From the NCBI GenBank assembly GCA_032164245.1, contig JAVMKO010000001.1, positions 16,653,603 through 16,717,602 of the forward strand: a DNA stretch of 64,000 bases. The letters run 5' to 3'. Position numbers and translations under genes: made by a program. The notes under the pieces were generated by a model, which searched no databases, had not been told where the DNA came from, and saw nothing but the letters and a program-made list of their open reading frames with translations. This DNA comes from Sternotherus odoratus (taxonomy: Eukaryota; Chordata; Testudines; Kinosternidae). Positions 36,661 through 48,244 of the stretch are shown here, one piece after another (within the stretch, counting starts at the first letter, position 1; the number at the start of each line of letters is the position of its first letter).

Positions 36661-36905
36661 ACTGTTGGTACTAACAAAGGAAATGTACTGTACTGTGATT
36701 GCTGTTTATATGGTATATTATTTGTAAAACTACATATAATTCAATTTATGTCTAATTTAGGGATTGTACCTCACCTAGAAAATAACTTGTATTGAATATA
36801 TAGATTTAATGTATTCAGATTTATTGTCAATATTTTAATAGAGAATAAAATTCAGTGTAGCTGAAGTGAGCTCTATGGGCCAAATGTTCTGTGGGTATAA
36901 ATTGG

Positions 36906-37127
36906 AGAGACAAGGTTAGTCAGGTAATATCTTTATTGGACCAACTTTTGTTGGTGAGAGAGACAAGTGACACTGAATATGTTTCCCAGATCTGAAGAAG
37001 AGCTCTGTGTAAGCTTGAAAGCTTGTCTCTCCCACCAACAGAAGGTCCAATAAATGAGATTACCTCATTCTCTGTTTCTTTCTAACATCCTGGGATCAAC
37101 ACAACTGCACAACAGCACTGCATTCGT
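36906..37127 (+). mobile_element. Penelope-like element insertion, tail-to-tail, 12-bp TSD
   Basis: A 222-bp insertion flanked by GGTATAAATTGG at 36894-36905 and 37128-37139. The left ~60 bp is an inverted copy of part of the right side: 'tattggaccaacttttgttg' mirrors 'caacagaaggtccaata'. The right side, plus strand, is the Penelope 3' region ending 'cctgggatcaacacaactgc'. It contains the hammerhead-like core at 36992-37020. The identification as a Penelope-like family rests on the recalled turtle consensus, whose upstream part encodes the Penelope protein. Confidence 0.75.
36992..37028 (+). ncRNA. Minimal hammerhead ribozyme motif in a Penelope tail
   Basis: The core CTGAAGA (36992-36998) fits CUGANGA exactly. 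Helix II is GAGCT (37000-37004) with AGCTT (37012-37016), four Watson-Crick pairs and one G-U, with a 7-nt loop. GAAA is at 37017-37020, then GCTTGTC with a GUC-type cleavage triplet in range. Helix III is very short, as in the minimal hammerheads reported in metazoan Penelope-like elements, which may act as dimers. Activity is not shown. Confidence 0.5.
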
Positions 37128-37139
37128 GGTATAAATTGG

Positions 37140-37854
37140 CACAGTTCTGCTTACTTAAGTGGAGCTGTGCCAGCTTACATCAGCAGAGAATCTGGCCCTT
37201 TGGCTTCTGCTTCTGTACGATATCGTAATTAAGCATTTTGGGTCTAAAATATTAGAAAACAAAACCTAAGGAGTGAGAGTTGCACAGATTGCTAATGTGC
37301 TACACAGCAACCAAAACATGAGGGGATGGATATTTTCCAACCTGCCTCAATACATATCCCCAAATGAGTTAACATCTAGTGAACATTTTAATTATTATTC
37401 TTTTAAAGTTTTATCATAACAACTGTTCTGCTAATTACACTGAGTATTAAAGTGCAGTTTGAAGCAAAACCACATAACCTATTGTCGTGTAAATCAGGCA
37501 GAAAGAATTTGTGCTTCCCTCTGGTTTTGCCTACTTGACTGTTTCTATTTTAGTGAATACACATGTGCTTTTTGTTAGAGTGGGGAAATGGTAGCAGACT
37601 AAACTGTAGAGGAGGCTGCTTTTGGTGGTGGGGTCATGCCCTCCTTTGGCGTTGGAGGAAGATGGTCACTTATACAGAAACAATTCATGATTCAGAGGAT
37701 CCCTGCAGAGAAGTGTGGTTTTCACTGGCTCCTCACAAAGTACACAAAGCTCCTATATAAAAAGTGTTGTGCTTGTCTAATTGATCAGACCTTTAATTGC
37801 TGGCTTCCCCATTGCACACACAGTGGTTTTGTTCAATTCAAAATAGACATGAGT
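37140..37854. other. Anonymous intergenic DNA
   Basis: Nothing recognisable apart from a possible old repeat phrase at 37140-37200. Overlapping frames at 37563-37950 show no domain. Confidence 0.4.
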
Positions 37855-38110
37855 CTGAACCACAAATTTCATAGGATCACTGAAGTTAGGAAAAGACCCA
37901 ATATGTCATCCAGTACATGTGTCTTCCAGGGCATGGTTGTCTATTTATAAATGATGGGGCTTCCACCACATCCCTTGGGAGACTATTCCACATCCTAATG
38001 CATCTCACTGCCAAGAGGTTTTTTCCCAACATTCTGCCTAAATATTCCCTTTCTTAGTTTTATCCCATTACTTCAAATTTTATCTCTGTGTATTACACTG
38101 AAATAAGGCC
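37855..38110 (-). mobile_element. Old CR1-family LINE 3' fragment
   Basis: The run 'aggatcactgaagttaggaa', 'ttccaccacatcccttggga', 'gactattccacatcctaatg' and 'gaggttttttcccaacattc' is the reverse strand of an older CR1 subfamily's ORF2 end. Frameshifted throughout. Confidence 0.65.
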
Positions 38111-38253
38111 ATTCCCTTGTGGGTTCCAGATTTGTTTAGATGGTTAAAGTATCCACTCTTAGCTCCAGATTTCACAAGCTACTCTGTGTGGGCATAGGAG
38201 TGCAGCTGGCATGGAGTAACTTTCAGGATTTGGCCCATCGTATTATTAGCATA

Positions 38254-38551
38254 CAGTAGACTCTCGTTTATCCAGGATGATAGGGAAAAAAATTAATCCT
38301 GGTTAATAAAATCCTGGATAATCACCATCCATAGGAAATATGGAGGGGAGGGGTTGGTTCACCAGCCACCCGATGCCAGTGGAAGGGGGTGTTGGTTCAC
38401 TGGTACCCTGTACCGTGGGGGGGTGGGTTGTGTGTGTGCTTGGGGCGGCAACAAAGCCAGAGCCGGCCCTGCGAGTTACGCATATTTTTTTTGACATCCT
38501 GGTTAATTCATAACCTGGTTAACCCAATTCTGGATAATTGAGAGTCTACTG
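38254..38551. mobile_element. Non-autonomous Tigger/pogo-like element, 298 bp
   Basis: Terminal inverted repeats CAGTAGACTCTCG and TGAGAGTCTACTG, continuing as TTATCCAG / CTGGATAA, flanked by TA at 38252-38253 and 38552-38553. TA targeting and the CAGTAGACTCTC-type end fit the pogo/Tigger branch of Tc1/mariner. No transposase; interior is GT-rich. 'taatcctggttaataaaatc' near the left end is mirrored near the right end. Confidence 0.85.
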
Positions 38552-38914
38552 TATAATTTTGGATCCCGATTTCAAAAGTCAAAGGTGTTTTTGATCAGGC
38601 ATTTCATTTTTTTCATAATTGGGAAAACCGCAGCTGCAAAACTCAGATTTGGATTCAAGGCTGGATTCGAAATACTATATCCAGGGTGTTTTGAATTTAT
38701 ATCTCACCAAGTAGAAACCTATCAGTTTAGAAGGGTAACAGTCTTACTGATATTTGGGTTTATTTCTTACATAGAAAGACATTTTTCTCTCCATGCAGTC
38801 CTACTAAAAGTATGTGATGTTAGTAGTGACAAAAACTCCTCTGATTCTTAACAGGACAGAAATTTATCATGGCATTGTTGTAATTAATTAAAACAATTAT
38901 ATTTGCCACTTACA

Positions 38915-39310
38915 AGATTCTTTTCATCCAAAGATTCCAAAGGACTTTACAAAGGAATATAACTTTATTATGCCCATTGTAGATATGGGGAAACAGTGGT
39001 ACGTTTAGGTTTGGGGCAAAATTTTCAAGAACTGCCACTGAATTAGGATGCTTCAGTTCTTGGGTGTCTAATTTAAGACCCCTAAGCCCATACTTTTCAG
39101 AGGTGCTGAGAACCTCATGTTCTTATTGAATTTAATTGAGCTATAGGTGCCCAGTACCACTGAAAATCAAGCTTCTAACTACAGTTGTCTCAAGCTGCCC
39201 ACTGAAAAATTAAGGCACCCAAAATGAGTCAACACTCTAGGGGTAAGTCCCACGTCAAGTATTTGGTAGAGAGAAATAGAACCTAAGTCTCTTGTCTCCC
39301 ATTTGCACTG
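38915..39310 (-). repeat. MIR/CORE-SINE split by an old palindromic element
   Basis: Reverse-strand MIR phrases at 38915-39000 ('aaaggactttacaaaggaat', 'atgcccattgtagatatggg') resume at 39245-39310 ('agaacctaagtctcttgtct'). Between them, 39060-39240 has a mirrored structure ('cttttcagaggtgctgagaa' against 'cccagtaccactgaaaatca') typical of an old palindromic MITE. Confidence 0.5.
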
Positions 39311-39699
39311 CTGTCAGTTAAGCATTTAATTATTCCCACAAACCTGTGGGCACTTGCATGTATGGAACATCTGCACCAGCCCAAACAGTAGGATTAAATA
39401 TCTGCAAATAAATTATACCTGCAAATGCTGCTGAACTTTGGCATTTGAGAGCTGTAAAATTGGATTCCTTAAGTTTAATTACCACAATTGCTGATTTTAT
39501 TACTGGAATGCTGTGAAATGATTGGAGAGATTTGGGTTCCTGAGTAGGTGTGGGTAACACAATACCCATCCATCTTTACTAAGGATATGTGTGATCTCAG
39601 CAGGGAGGCAACTGATTTATTTGGGATAAAAGCAGTCAAATATCTAGCACTAAAACAGGACTGACACTCCAATTTCATCTCCACAGGGTCGTAATTTAA

Positions 39700-42600
39700 A
39701 TGATTACCTTAATGCTTTTTGATTCCGGGTCACCCATCTTACTAAAATATGAAGTTGCTGGATCTTCAGTAATGAGAGTGCACTAGAAAAGACAGAATTT
39801 TCAAGTGGTCCGGTCTGATTGCTGATGGCCCAAATAAATGTGTGTCTAGACTGATGTCCAACATGTAATCAAATGGAAATAAGTGCCTTCATCGTGATTA
39901 CAGGGCAGATGGTAAAAAAACAATCATTCACTATTCATGGTGTAAGAAAACTCCAAATTCGGAGTATAAATCTGGAACTTTCTTTGTTTCAAGTTGCGCA
40001 TGATAAAGAGCAGTGATGAGATGTTCTATTTTTTTAAAAAACAAATTGTTATTTTTCCTATGGTGTGGCTGGCACAGTAGTTTTTTAATCCTGGTCTAAT
40101 ACAGAGAAAAATGTGGTCTGGATATTCTGGGTTTTTCCTGAAGAGTGACGACATGCTCAAGGCTGGGGTTTCAGAAGAGTTTATGGGATTGTGGTGCCTA
40201 ATTCCCCTAAAGTTCTATATCTCCATGTACTGCCTGAAACTGTTTGAGGACTTGGCTACACAGAGGATTTGCCATGATTGCAACTAACAGTGGCCAGCCA
40301 CCAGTTTAGCGGCACTAATGCAAAACCCTTAGTAATAACAAGCAAACCTCACCTATGCTTGAAGTCAGGGTTGGTTGCCCTGGTGCAAGTCACAGTATAT
40401 AGCAGCTTACTGTGTCTGCACTGGGGATTTGTGCTGGTGCAGTTGCACTGGAAGCTGGCCACCAATGACTATAAATGGGACAAACCCAGAGGGTGGGCAG
40501 GGATACAATGCCATCACTTTGTTGCAACGGGAATGTGGAATCCATTACCTGGCAATAAAACTGGAATTGATTTTCAAATATTTTGTATTAGAATGAATAT
40601 GCAATTTTAAAGCCTGCGACTGATTTGTGGTTAAATCCGTTGATTATTTATAATTGCTTTTTAATTTCACCTTTAATATGATTATCAAAATAAAACATGG
40701 TCTAAAGTTTCAGGCAGAGAATTTGTATGTTATGGTTATGGTTGTTTTGTGTCTAAACAACCAATGTTAACTTTAACAAGTATCTTTTGAGTCAAATAAT
40801 TTTATATACATATAACCAATTATTTCCTAAATACAGTGCCATTGAAGAGTAAGAACAATAGAGAGCTTAAAGGGACAGCCACATATCAATTTGATTGATC
40901 GTTCAAGCCAAAAAAAAAAAAAAAAAAAAGAGGCATCATTAGCTTTGACTGTTTTTTTTTAAAAGATGTATAATCTTCCTGTTGAGTTAATAGGAAATAG
41001 CTGGTACATATAAACACTTAGTACTCAACTTTTAACCACCCTGCTATTATTTGCTGCCTTGTGATCAGAAACAAAATATGACATTTCAATTTTCCTTGAT
41101 CTTCAAAAAATAAGTAACCATGGGTTATTTCCTATTTAGAGACCATAGACTGTTAACGACAACTAAAATCATCAAATCCCACATTCCAATAGAAAAATCA
41201 GTAATTTGATTTTCATCCAAGACTAACCACACAATTCTGTGACCCATATACTAATTATGAACCACACATATACAACTGAATCAAGAATAAAACATTTGCC
41301 TTTCTTTAGTTGTAAACTGTTAAAATATCTGTAAAAGCAACAATATTTGAAGGCCCCGCCCCCCAAGTGAACTAGAGTAAGCAATCTACCTCAAGAATAT
41401 TAGGCAGTTTATGGACATTGGCCTCTAATTAATTTTAGTAATGACATTATTGCAAACAGCAGTGCTAAAAGAACAATAAATTCTACTATCTGCTTCTCAA
41501 AACCTAATCTTTTTTGGAATTAAAAGGAGCATAATTTAATTGAGAATTCTTTTTGCTCCATAGCATTGACTTTAAATAAAATGTTGTGGTCAGCTTAAAG
41601 TATAGGTTCCTATAGGGTCAAATGCTTATATTTATTGCCTATTGTCCAAAGTAGATCTTGAATCAAAGTGAGAGTGCACCATCTCCGACACAATATAGAA
41701 GTAATGCTCCACAATCTTAAGAACATTAAATACATTCCTATAATATTAGGGTCTGACTTCAGCAGACAAAAGCACCTGTACTATCCTTTCCCTGTTGTCC
41801 AGATGAAAAATGTTATATAAGAGCTAGGTATTATTACTCTGTTGTTCCTCTGTATCGACATTCTTTGGAATACTGTTTCACCATCAGTTAACACATCATA
41901 GCAGGGTCAATGGGGTCATCCAAGTGGATCTGTGCCTTTCTTTCTGAGACATCCCAGAGGGTAGTATTGGGCAATTGCTTACCTGCCAGTAGGGCTCTGT
42001 CATCTGCATGTTCTATCTTGTCAACCCTCTGGTTTAGTGTGCATGTGGGGCCTGTTATAGGGTCAGTGAGGAATTTGGGGTTGTGGTTCCTCCAGTATAT
42101 TAATGAAATAGATTTATATTGCTACCTTTTCTGACCATACCAATGAAGTGGAGTCATTTACCGGTGCTTAACAGGATATGGGATTGAAGCATGTATATGA
42201 ATGCTAACTGACTGAGATAAGAGAGAGAATGATCATAGACAAAGTAGTTTTCCCTTTATTTTATCTGCCTATTGTAGATATTTCTTTATAGTAGTATCTA
42301 AAAGCTGAAATGGCAGAAATAACAATGGCACCTGATGGATATGAGCTTGCTGATGTACACCAGCTGAAAATCTGATCCAGTAAATATAAAAGTTGTGTGC
42401 TTTTTAGTCTCGCCGTATCATTTAAGAAAGAGAAAGAATATTCCCAGGGCAGTAAGGTGCATCATGTTTAAAATAGGACTATGAGCCAGAACTCCTAGCT
42501 GGTTTTTAAAATATTCTAAGGCTATACTTGGACCACCTCCATTTAAAAACTAAACATGTCATTTTGTTTTATTGTTATAACATTTAGAATTCGTTACTAT

Positions 42601-43310
42601 TGCTAGTAGCTGAGAGTCTACTTATTTATACCATGCCATGTTTACATTTCACCGTACACACTGCACTTAAATCAGTTTGCATAATGTGTTAGAAGTGTTT
42701 TGTTATGAATGTTTAGATTTACAGGCTTGGTGATTTCTTTGGAGTTGCTCTGGATTTACAGTCGTGCAAATGAGAACAGAGCCTAGCTACACTATTTAAG
42801 TATGCAATGCACAATATAATTCATAGTCCAATATATGCCGTTTTAAATTATACCTACAGCAATATAACTCAGACTTCATGTAACAATTTGTTGTGCTTTC
42901 CTTTTCTTACAGACTTACTAAAGAACATGTGTAGTCTTGTTCTTTAGATGGATGTAATCACAGAACTGCTCTGCCATCTGGAGTACATACCTTATATATT
43001 ACACCAGTGTAAACCGAGAGCAAGACAATGGCGGTTATTCTGGATTTGTACCAGTGTCACCGAATGCAGTGTTTGTCCCTATATTCTTAAAGACTCTGCA
43101 CTTTCCAGACATGAAATCACTTATTCCCCTGCCAGCATCTGCTCAACTGGGATTACGTTTCTGAGACTGATTCAAAGTTGACTGAGATGAACCATTGCAT
43201 TAGTTTATTAACTCAAACATAAGGATTAAACTTGCCTTCATTATATATAGCAGTCTCTTAGGATCCCAGTCAGGTACTCATACTCAAATGAGATTAAATC
43301 CTAATATTTG
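39700..43310. other. Anonymous AT-rich intergenic DNA
   Basis: No gene. A 20-base A run lies at 40910-40929. 40255-40510 is GC-richer and may be an eroded DNA transposon, but I found no matching ends. 42960-43020 resembles an old amniote repeat phrase. Open frames have no domain. Confidence 0.5.
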
Positions 43311-43319
43311 AACGTTTAC

Positions 43320-43500
43320 ATACTTTTTCTTCTATCCAAAAAGTTCTAAACCCTTTACAAACATGCCTTACAACACTCTTATGGGGTAGGTATGTTAGTA
43401 TGCCCATTTAACTGAGGGGACACAGGGGCACAGAAAGGTTATCTACCTTGCCTCAGGTGGCCAGACTTCCAGAATTGTAGCTGCTGCTCCATGACTCGCA
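43320..43500 (-). repeat. MIR/CORE-SINE fragment
   Basis: 'accctttacaaacatgcctt', 'tatggggtaggtatgttagt', 'gcccatttaactgaggggac' and 'gcacagaaaggttatctacc' are the reverse-strand MIR order. Confidence 0.65.
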
Positions 43501-43993
43501 TAGCGCATTCGGCACTTCAAGTTTGGGCAAGGACATGTAATAGAAAAACATATCCAGTGTAACAAATATGACCTTCCTACACTGGTGTAGAAAAAAGCCA
43601 GAAAAAAGGTCCAGAATAGGAATTCCTCTCCACAGCCCTGCCACCTCAGTCCCCACCGACTTCCTACAAATGAATTAGTTGCCACATACAAATATATGAT
43701 TCTCCCTTTTCTTACGGTCCATTAGACCCCCTTCCAATCCATTCATCCCCCACACTAGTCCCTCAATGAGAGTGGTTAAAAATAAAGGATTTTTAAAAAA
43801 TCTGATTTTTTAAAATTTAAATTGTTGGGTTTTTTTTATAAAACCCTTTTTGAGAAAAAAACCTATCTAAAGATAGTTTTAATTAAGATACATTATGTTT
43901 CAAAGATATCTAATCAGGAATAGCAATTACAAATTATAATTCTATTGTATGAGACAATATATTCATGTAATGTTTAAGAAAGGTTTTGTAAAT

Positions 43994-44899
43994 GAATCAT
44001 AGAATCATAGAATATTAGGGTTGGAAGGGACCTCTGGAGGTCATCTAGTCCAACCCCCTGCTCAAAGCAGGACCAATCCCCAACTAAATCATCCCAGCTA
44101 GGGCTTTGTCAAGCCTGACCTTAAAAACCTCTAAGGAAGGTGATTTTACCATCTCCCTAGGTAACCCATTCCAATGCTTGACCACCCTCCTAGTGAAAAA
44201 GTTTTTCCGACTAACCAGTCTAAACCTTCCCAACTGCAACTTGAGACCATTACTCCTTGTTTGGTCATCTGCTACCACTGAGAACAGTCTAGATCCATCC
44301 TCTTTAGAACCCCCTTTCAGGTAGTTTAAAGCAGCTATCAAATCTCCCCTCAGTCTTCTCTTCTGTAGACTAAACAACCCCAGTTCTCTCAGCCTCTCCT
44401 CATAAGTCATGCACTCCAGGCCCCTAATAATTTTTGTTGCCCTTCTCTGGACTCTTTCCAATTTTTCCACATCCTTCTTGTAGTGTGGGCCCCAGAACTG
44501 GACACAGATGAGGCCTCACCAATGTCAAATAGAGGGGCACAATCACATCCCTCAATCTGCTGGCAATGCCCCTACTTATACACCCCCCCAAAATGCCATT
44601 AGCCTTGTTGACAACAAGGGCACACTGTTGACTCGTATCCAGCTTCTTATCCACTGTAATCCCTAGGTCCTTTTCTGCAAAACTGCTGCCTAGCCATTTG
44701 GTCCCTAGTCTGTAGCAGTGCATGGGATTCTTCCATCCTCCTTGTTGAACCTCATCAAATTTCTTTTAGCCCAGTCCTCTAATTTGTCTAGGTCCCTCTG
44801 TATCCTATCCCTGCCCTCCAGTGTATCTACCACTCCTCCCAGTTTCGTGTCATCTGCAAACTTGCTGAGGGTGCAGTCCACACCATCCTCCATGTCATT
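43994..44899 (-). mobile_element. CR1 LINE, 5'-truncated, minus strand
   Basis: The 3' terminal 8-bp repeats begin at 43994 (GAATCATAGAATCATAGAAT), followed by the same 3' region as the 8134 copy and by ORF2 C-terminal sequence to 44899. Frames at 44084-44470, 44424-44723 and 44705-44950 are pieces of one ORF2 split by frameshifts. The region contains FADDTKLGGVVDTLEGRD, with the catalytic FADD intact. A deletion near 44507 removes part of the 'cagtactccagatgaggc' site seen in the 8134 copy. Confidence 0.93.
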
Positions 44900-44956
44900 G
44901 AGTTCCAATAGTTCATGGATTTCCAATAGAAATGAGTTCCAATAGTTCATGGATTT
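44900..44956. repeat. 34-bp tandem duplication at the CR1 5' edge
   Basis: The 23-base run starting GAGTTCCAATAGTTCATGG at 44900 recurs at 44934, so the unit is 34 bp and is present about 1.7 times. It begins where CR1 similarity ends. Confidence 0.85.
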
Positions 44957-45954
44957 GGGACCGAATCTTATGGGGACCCACAGGCTTCTGTATGGATTAT
45001 TTAGGTTAATCTTTCTATCTATGTAATGGGAGCAAGTGCTCAGTCTAGAAAAATATCATCAGAGATGCTTAGTTTTGCAGTTCTCAAACTGTGGATTTGT
45101 GTTGTCAGAGGCAACATGCTTGTTAACAGCGAAAATGTTTTAAAATATATAAATAATATATAGAGGTGAGAAATAACAGCACACAACACTATTGTCCCAC
45201 TGCAGATGTGTACAGAGAGTCAAACCCTTACTTCTCTCTAAAAGTGCAAAGTTTTAAAAAGTTCAATGAATAGAAGATTGTTGGGGGTGGAATAGACCTG
45301 GACACGGAGGAGAAGTCTGGAGATAAATGTGAGATGCAAGGGACATATGCTTGTTTTGTTAAAATATAATGTTTGCTGTTAAAGAAAAAAAATCCAGAAT
45401 ACTTAATGTTGTTTGAGTTAAATAAAACAACTTAACTGTCTGTTTGATGATGTTCTCCTAATACAGAATGGCAAGAAAACCCTCTAAATATTAATGATTA
45501 GCCTGTTGAATTGGAGATAGTTCACTTCACAATGACTTAATAAATATCTGAATGAATGAAATGAAATAACCAAACAATCATTCATTTTCTGAGATAGCTG
45601 TAAAACTAGCCTGAAACATTTTCAAAATAAATCACTGTTTAACAATGTATAGTGTGTCTCTTCTAAAAATGAAACGTACAGCTACCTCTGAGTTGTAAAG
45701 AATATGTATCAAGGTTATAACAACCGGCCAACAAGAATGCACTTTTATGTAGAAAATCGTGATTAAATCGAGTCTTCCTGACTCGTGATTTAAATCAATT
45801 GGATTTAAATCAAATCCATCCCATGCTCAGTTATCCCCATTCCTGCCTCAGTTTGTCCCCTAGAGGCTGAGCTTTTCTCCTCAGCGGCAGCCATTGCTTT
45901 AAAGCAATAGAAACGAAAAGAGGTGTAGCCATAAAATTTTCAAAAGTGTAGCCA

Positions 45955-46226
45955 GGGTTGCCTCACAGCATTTTGGCACCTGAGGTGGGGAGTTCAAATG
46001 ATCCCCCCCATGTTTCCTCACTTGGGCCAAAACTTTGAAAGGTCTCTTGTGCCCTCCTTCCTCCAGAACAGTTCTCCACCATCTCTGTGCATCTAGAGCA
46101 GAGAGAATGAATAGGCACCAGCAGCAGACACAATTTTCTACACTCTGGGTCCTAATAGTGACCCCCCCCCCAGTCTGACACCTGAGGCAGCCACCTCAGT
46201 TCACCTCATGGTAAGGCCAGCCCTGA
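45955..46226. mobile_element. Probable non-autonomous hAT-like MITE
   Basis: Left GCCAGGGTTGCCTCACAG and right AAGGCCAGCCCTGAGG are loosely inverted, and inside them GCACCTGAGGTGGGG mirrors CCACCTCAGTTCACCTC. This is the layout of a turtle MITE I recall with CAGGGCTGGCCTTA ends. No target duplication could be fixed. Confidence 0.5.
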
Positions 46227-46754
46227 GGATACCTAATTTGGTGCATTCATTTTTGGCTGTACTACCTGGGACTCCTGAGGCCTGAGTTTTTCAGAGGCGC
46301 TGAGCATCTACAGGAGTGGGTGTGGCATAAGAATCTGAAGGATTGAACAGAGTACGGCAAGAGAATTTTGAGGTTTTGAGGCTCATAGTATATGGATTTG
46401 TTATTCATATCATCCACTCGCACCGTGAACTTTGGATGGGCACTTATCATAATAGGTTAAGTTAAAGGCTGCTCCATTGTCCATGTAGGGATCCTCACAA
46501 ACCTCAGGGGAGAAATGCTGTTTTGATCATCCCAAATGTGCAGTGTTTCAGCAAGTTTAGGCTTAACTTTATACTTGAGAGAAAAATGAGTCCTCTAGTA
46601 TTTTAAACTCAGCTAAGGATATTCTTTTAGTTAGGAAATATGCAAATAAAATTAATACAAATGTATAGAACCTCAGCCAAAGCCCACTGAAATTCACTGG
46701 AGTCTCTCCTCAGTAGTCATTGGATCAGGCCATATACAACACCTTGTTCATTAA

Positions 46755-46870
46755 AGTACACAGCCCATTGACTGAGCCTCCTAATACTTCTGTGAGGTAG
46801 GTATTCTAATACCCATCTTGCAAATGATAAACTCATGCACACTGAGGTCAGTGTTCTGCTCTAAGGCACA
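46755..46870 (-). repeat. MIR fragment
   Basis: 'ctgtgaggtaggtattctaa' and 'tacccatcttgcaaatgata' are reverse-strand MIR core phrases. Confidence 0.45.
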
Positions 46871-47439
46871 CTCTAGGCACACTCCCTTGTAAATGTATTC
46901 CATATGTAAACCGACACACTTTAGTTATCAAAGCTTTGTTTTTGACACGGTATATTTTCTAATTATAGATTGTATACGTTTTCTCTGCTTTCTCGATTAC
47001 AGTTTAAGAGGTGGCTGATGGGCATTTGAGCACCTGATATTGCTTTATCATACCATCCAAACAATATATTTCCTTTTTTATACATGTAATATACGTGTCT
47101 GGCCCTGCCAACACTTATTTACATAAGCAGCTTTATTCACGTATATAGTGGGATCCAATCCACAGATCGTATGTAAAGTAAGTATAATGGAGGGATTTTA
47201 TGGTACAGAAATTATAATCTGAAGGGAAACTGAACTCACCAAGGTATCTTTAGAAGTGAGGTAATACAGTAAATAAAAAGGTAGCATGCAAAACTGATTT
47301 TTTGCATTCTGATCTATGCATTAACATGCTATTTAATGAGTCTAAATTATGATACATTTGAACAGTTAATGATAGGGTGAATCTTGCTCTTTAATTGTTC
47401 TGGGAACAACAACTAAAATGACTTTCTAAAACATATTTT

Positions 47440-48123
47440 TCCAAAGGGAGGGGAAGAGGGAATCCTGGACCCCATCCTGGTGCCTGAGAATGTGCGAGCA
47501 TTAAGCAGCTGGGAGGATCAGTGCACAGCACATGGATCAGAAACATTCATAGAAGCAGCGAGTATTGTATATTGCCTCAACCCTTGCTGAACTTTCCCAG
47601 TAAATTCAGCATGCTGACAGCCTGGCATCCCTGCTGGGTGGATCCTACAACTCCAGGAGGGAATGGCACTTCTTGTTTTTAATTAGCAAAGGTGAAAGGT
47701 GAATTAAAACTAGCTGTTTGGCAAGTCAGAGCAAGGGACTGAGTTCTGAAGAGCACCAAGGAGTCCCCCCCCCCCCTGAATGAATTGCCGAGCAGGAGGG
47801 ACTGAAAATACAGCTTCTTCCTGAATCCACTGGCAGAGTTACTGAAGAGATCTCAAGACACAACACTGCAGAGTAACGCCTTGGAATGTCCTCTCAGTTT
47901 ATAAACAATTGTCGCAGGGAGAGAATATTTGTACATGACATTTGCACAGCCTGACAATATGGGGCTGTGTGCTGTTCTGGTGAGAACTGAATTTCCCATA
48001 GAGAGTCTCACAAACTGAACTGAAAAAAGACTTAGCTGCATTGGGGAAGTCAAGAGTGCAGCTTGAAGCTTTTAAAAACAAAACAACTAAGTGAAGAAGC
48101 ACAAGAATTTGATTGTGGGCAGC
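47440..48123 (+). promoter_or_regulatory. SEMA3E: Presumed SEMA3E promoter and 5' UTR
   Basis: This is the sequence directly before the SEMA3E start codon. It is repeat-free by eye and less AT-rich than its surroundings, with purine-rich tracts (47448-47465) and a C run at 47764-47776. The transcription start cannot be placed from sequence. Several upstream ATGs lie here: 47663 (7 codons), 47780 (14 codons), 47886 (22 codons, stop at 47952-47954) and 47935 (27 codons, overlapping the previous one, stop ending at 48018). If the 5' UTR includes them, they would limit translation of the main frame. An intron within the 5' UTR cannot be excluded. Confidence 0.45.
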
Positions 48124-48238
48124 ATGGCATCTATTAAGGACCTTTTAATCCTGGCACTATATGGCTTGTTACTAGAGTTACCAACCGGATGTCATACAAC
48201 AGATACACAGCTGCCAAGGTTACGTCTCTCACATAAAG
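48124..48238 (+). CDS. SEMA3E: Semaphorin-3E, first coding exon (partial gene)
   Basis: SEMA3E is a secreted class-3 semaphorin; family knowledge is that it signals through plexin-D1 in axon and vascular guidance. This exon encodes the first 38 residues plus one base (phase 1). Residues 1-23 form a signal peptide: a lysine near the start (MASIKD), hydrophobic LLILALYGLLLEL, then PTGCH. The mature start TTDTQLPRLRLSHK matches, from memory, the mammalian SEMA3E N terminus, which also starts MAS, has YLLEL before TGGHTADT, and has PRLRLSHK before the exon end. SEMA3A and SEMA3D have PRLKLSYK or PRLKLTYK there, so paralogue choice favours 3E. The next residue would be split as G|AG (Glu), as in the family. 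The sema domain, PSI, Ig and basic tail must lie on later exons beyond the window. The start has a usable context (AGCATGG). Confidence 0.88.
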
Positions 48239-48244
48239 GTAGGT
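48239..48244 (+). other. SEMA3E: 5' splice donor of SEMA3E exon 1
   Basis: AAAG|GTAGGT fits the vertebrate donor consensus at the boundary expected from the family. Reading through the donor adds unrelated codons. Confidence 0.8.

Larger units (their letters stand above)
43770..45825. repeat. GATTTAAAT-rich interspersed repeat hosting a CR1
   Basis: From memory, 43770-43993 and 44960-45825 together match one turtle interspersed repeat whose right end has mirrored GATTTAAATCAATTGGATTT and AAATCGTGATTAAATC motifs, and whose left end is TTTTTAAAAAATCTGATTTT. A CR1 (43994-44899) sits inside it. I cannot assign a transposon class and saw no clear target duplication. Confidence 0.4.
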
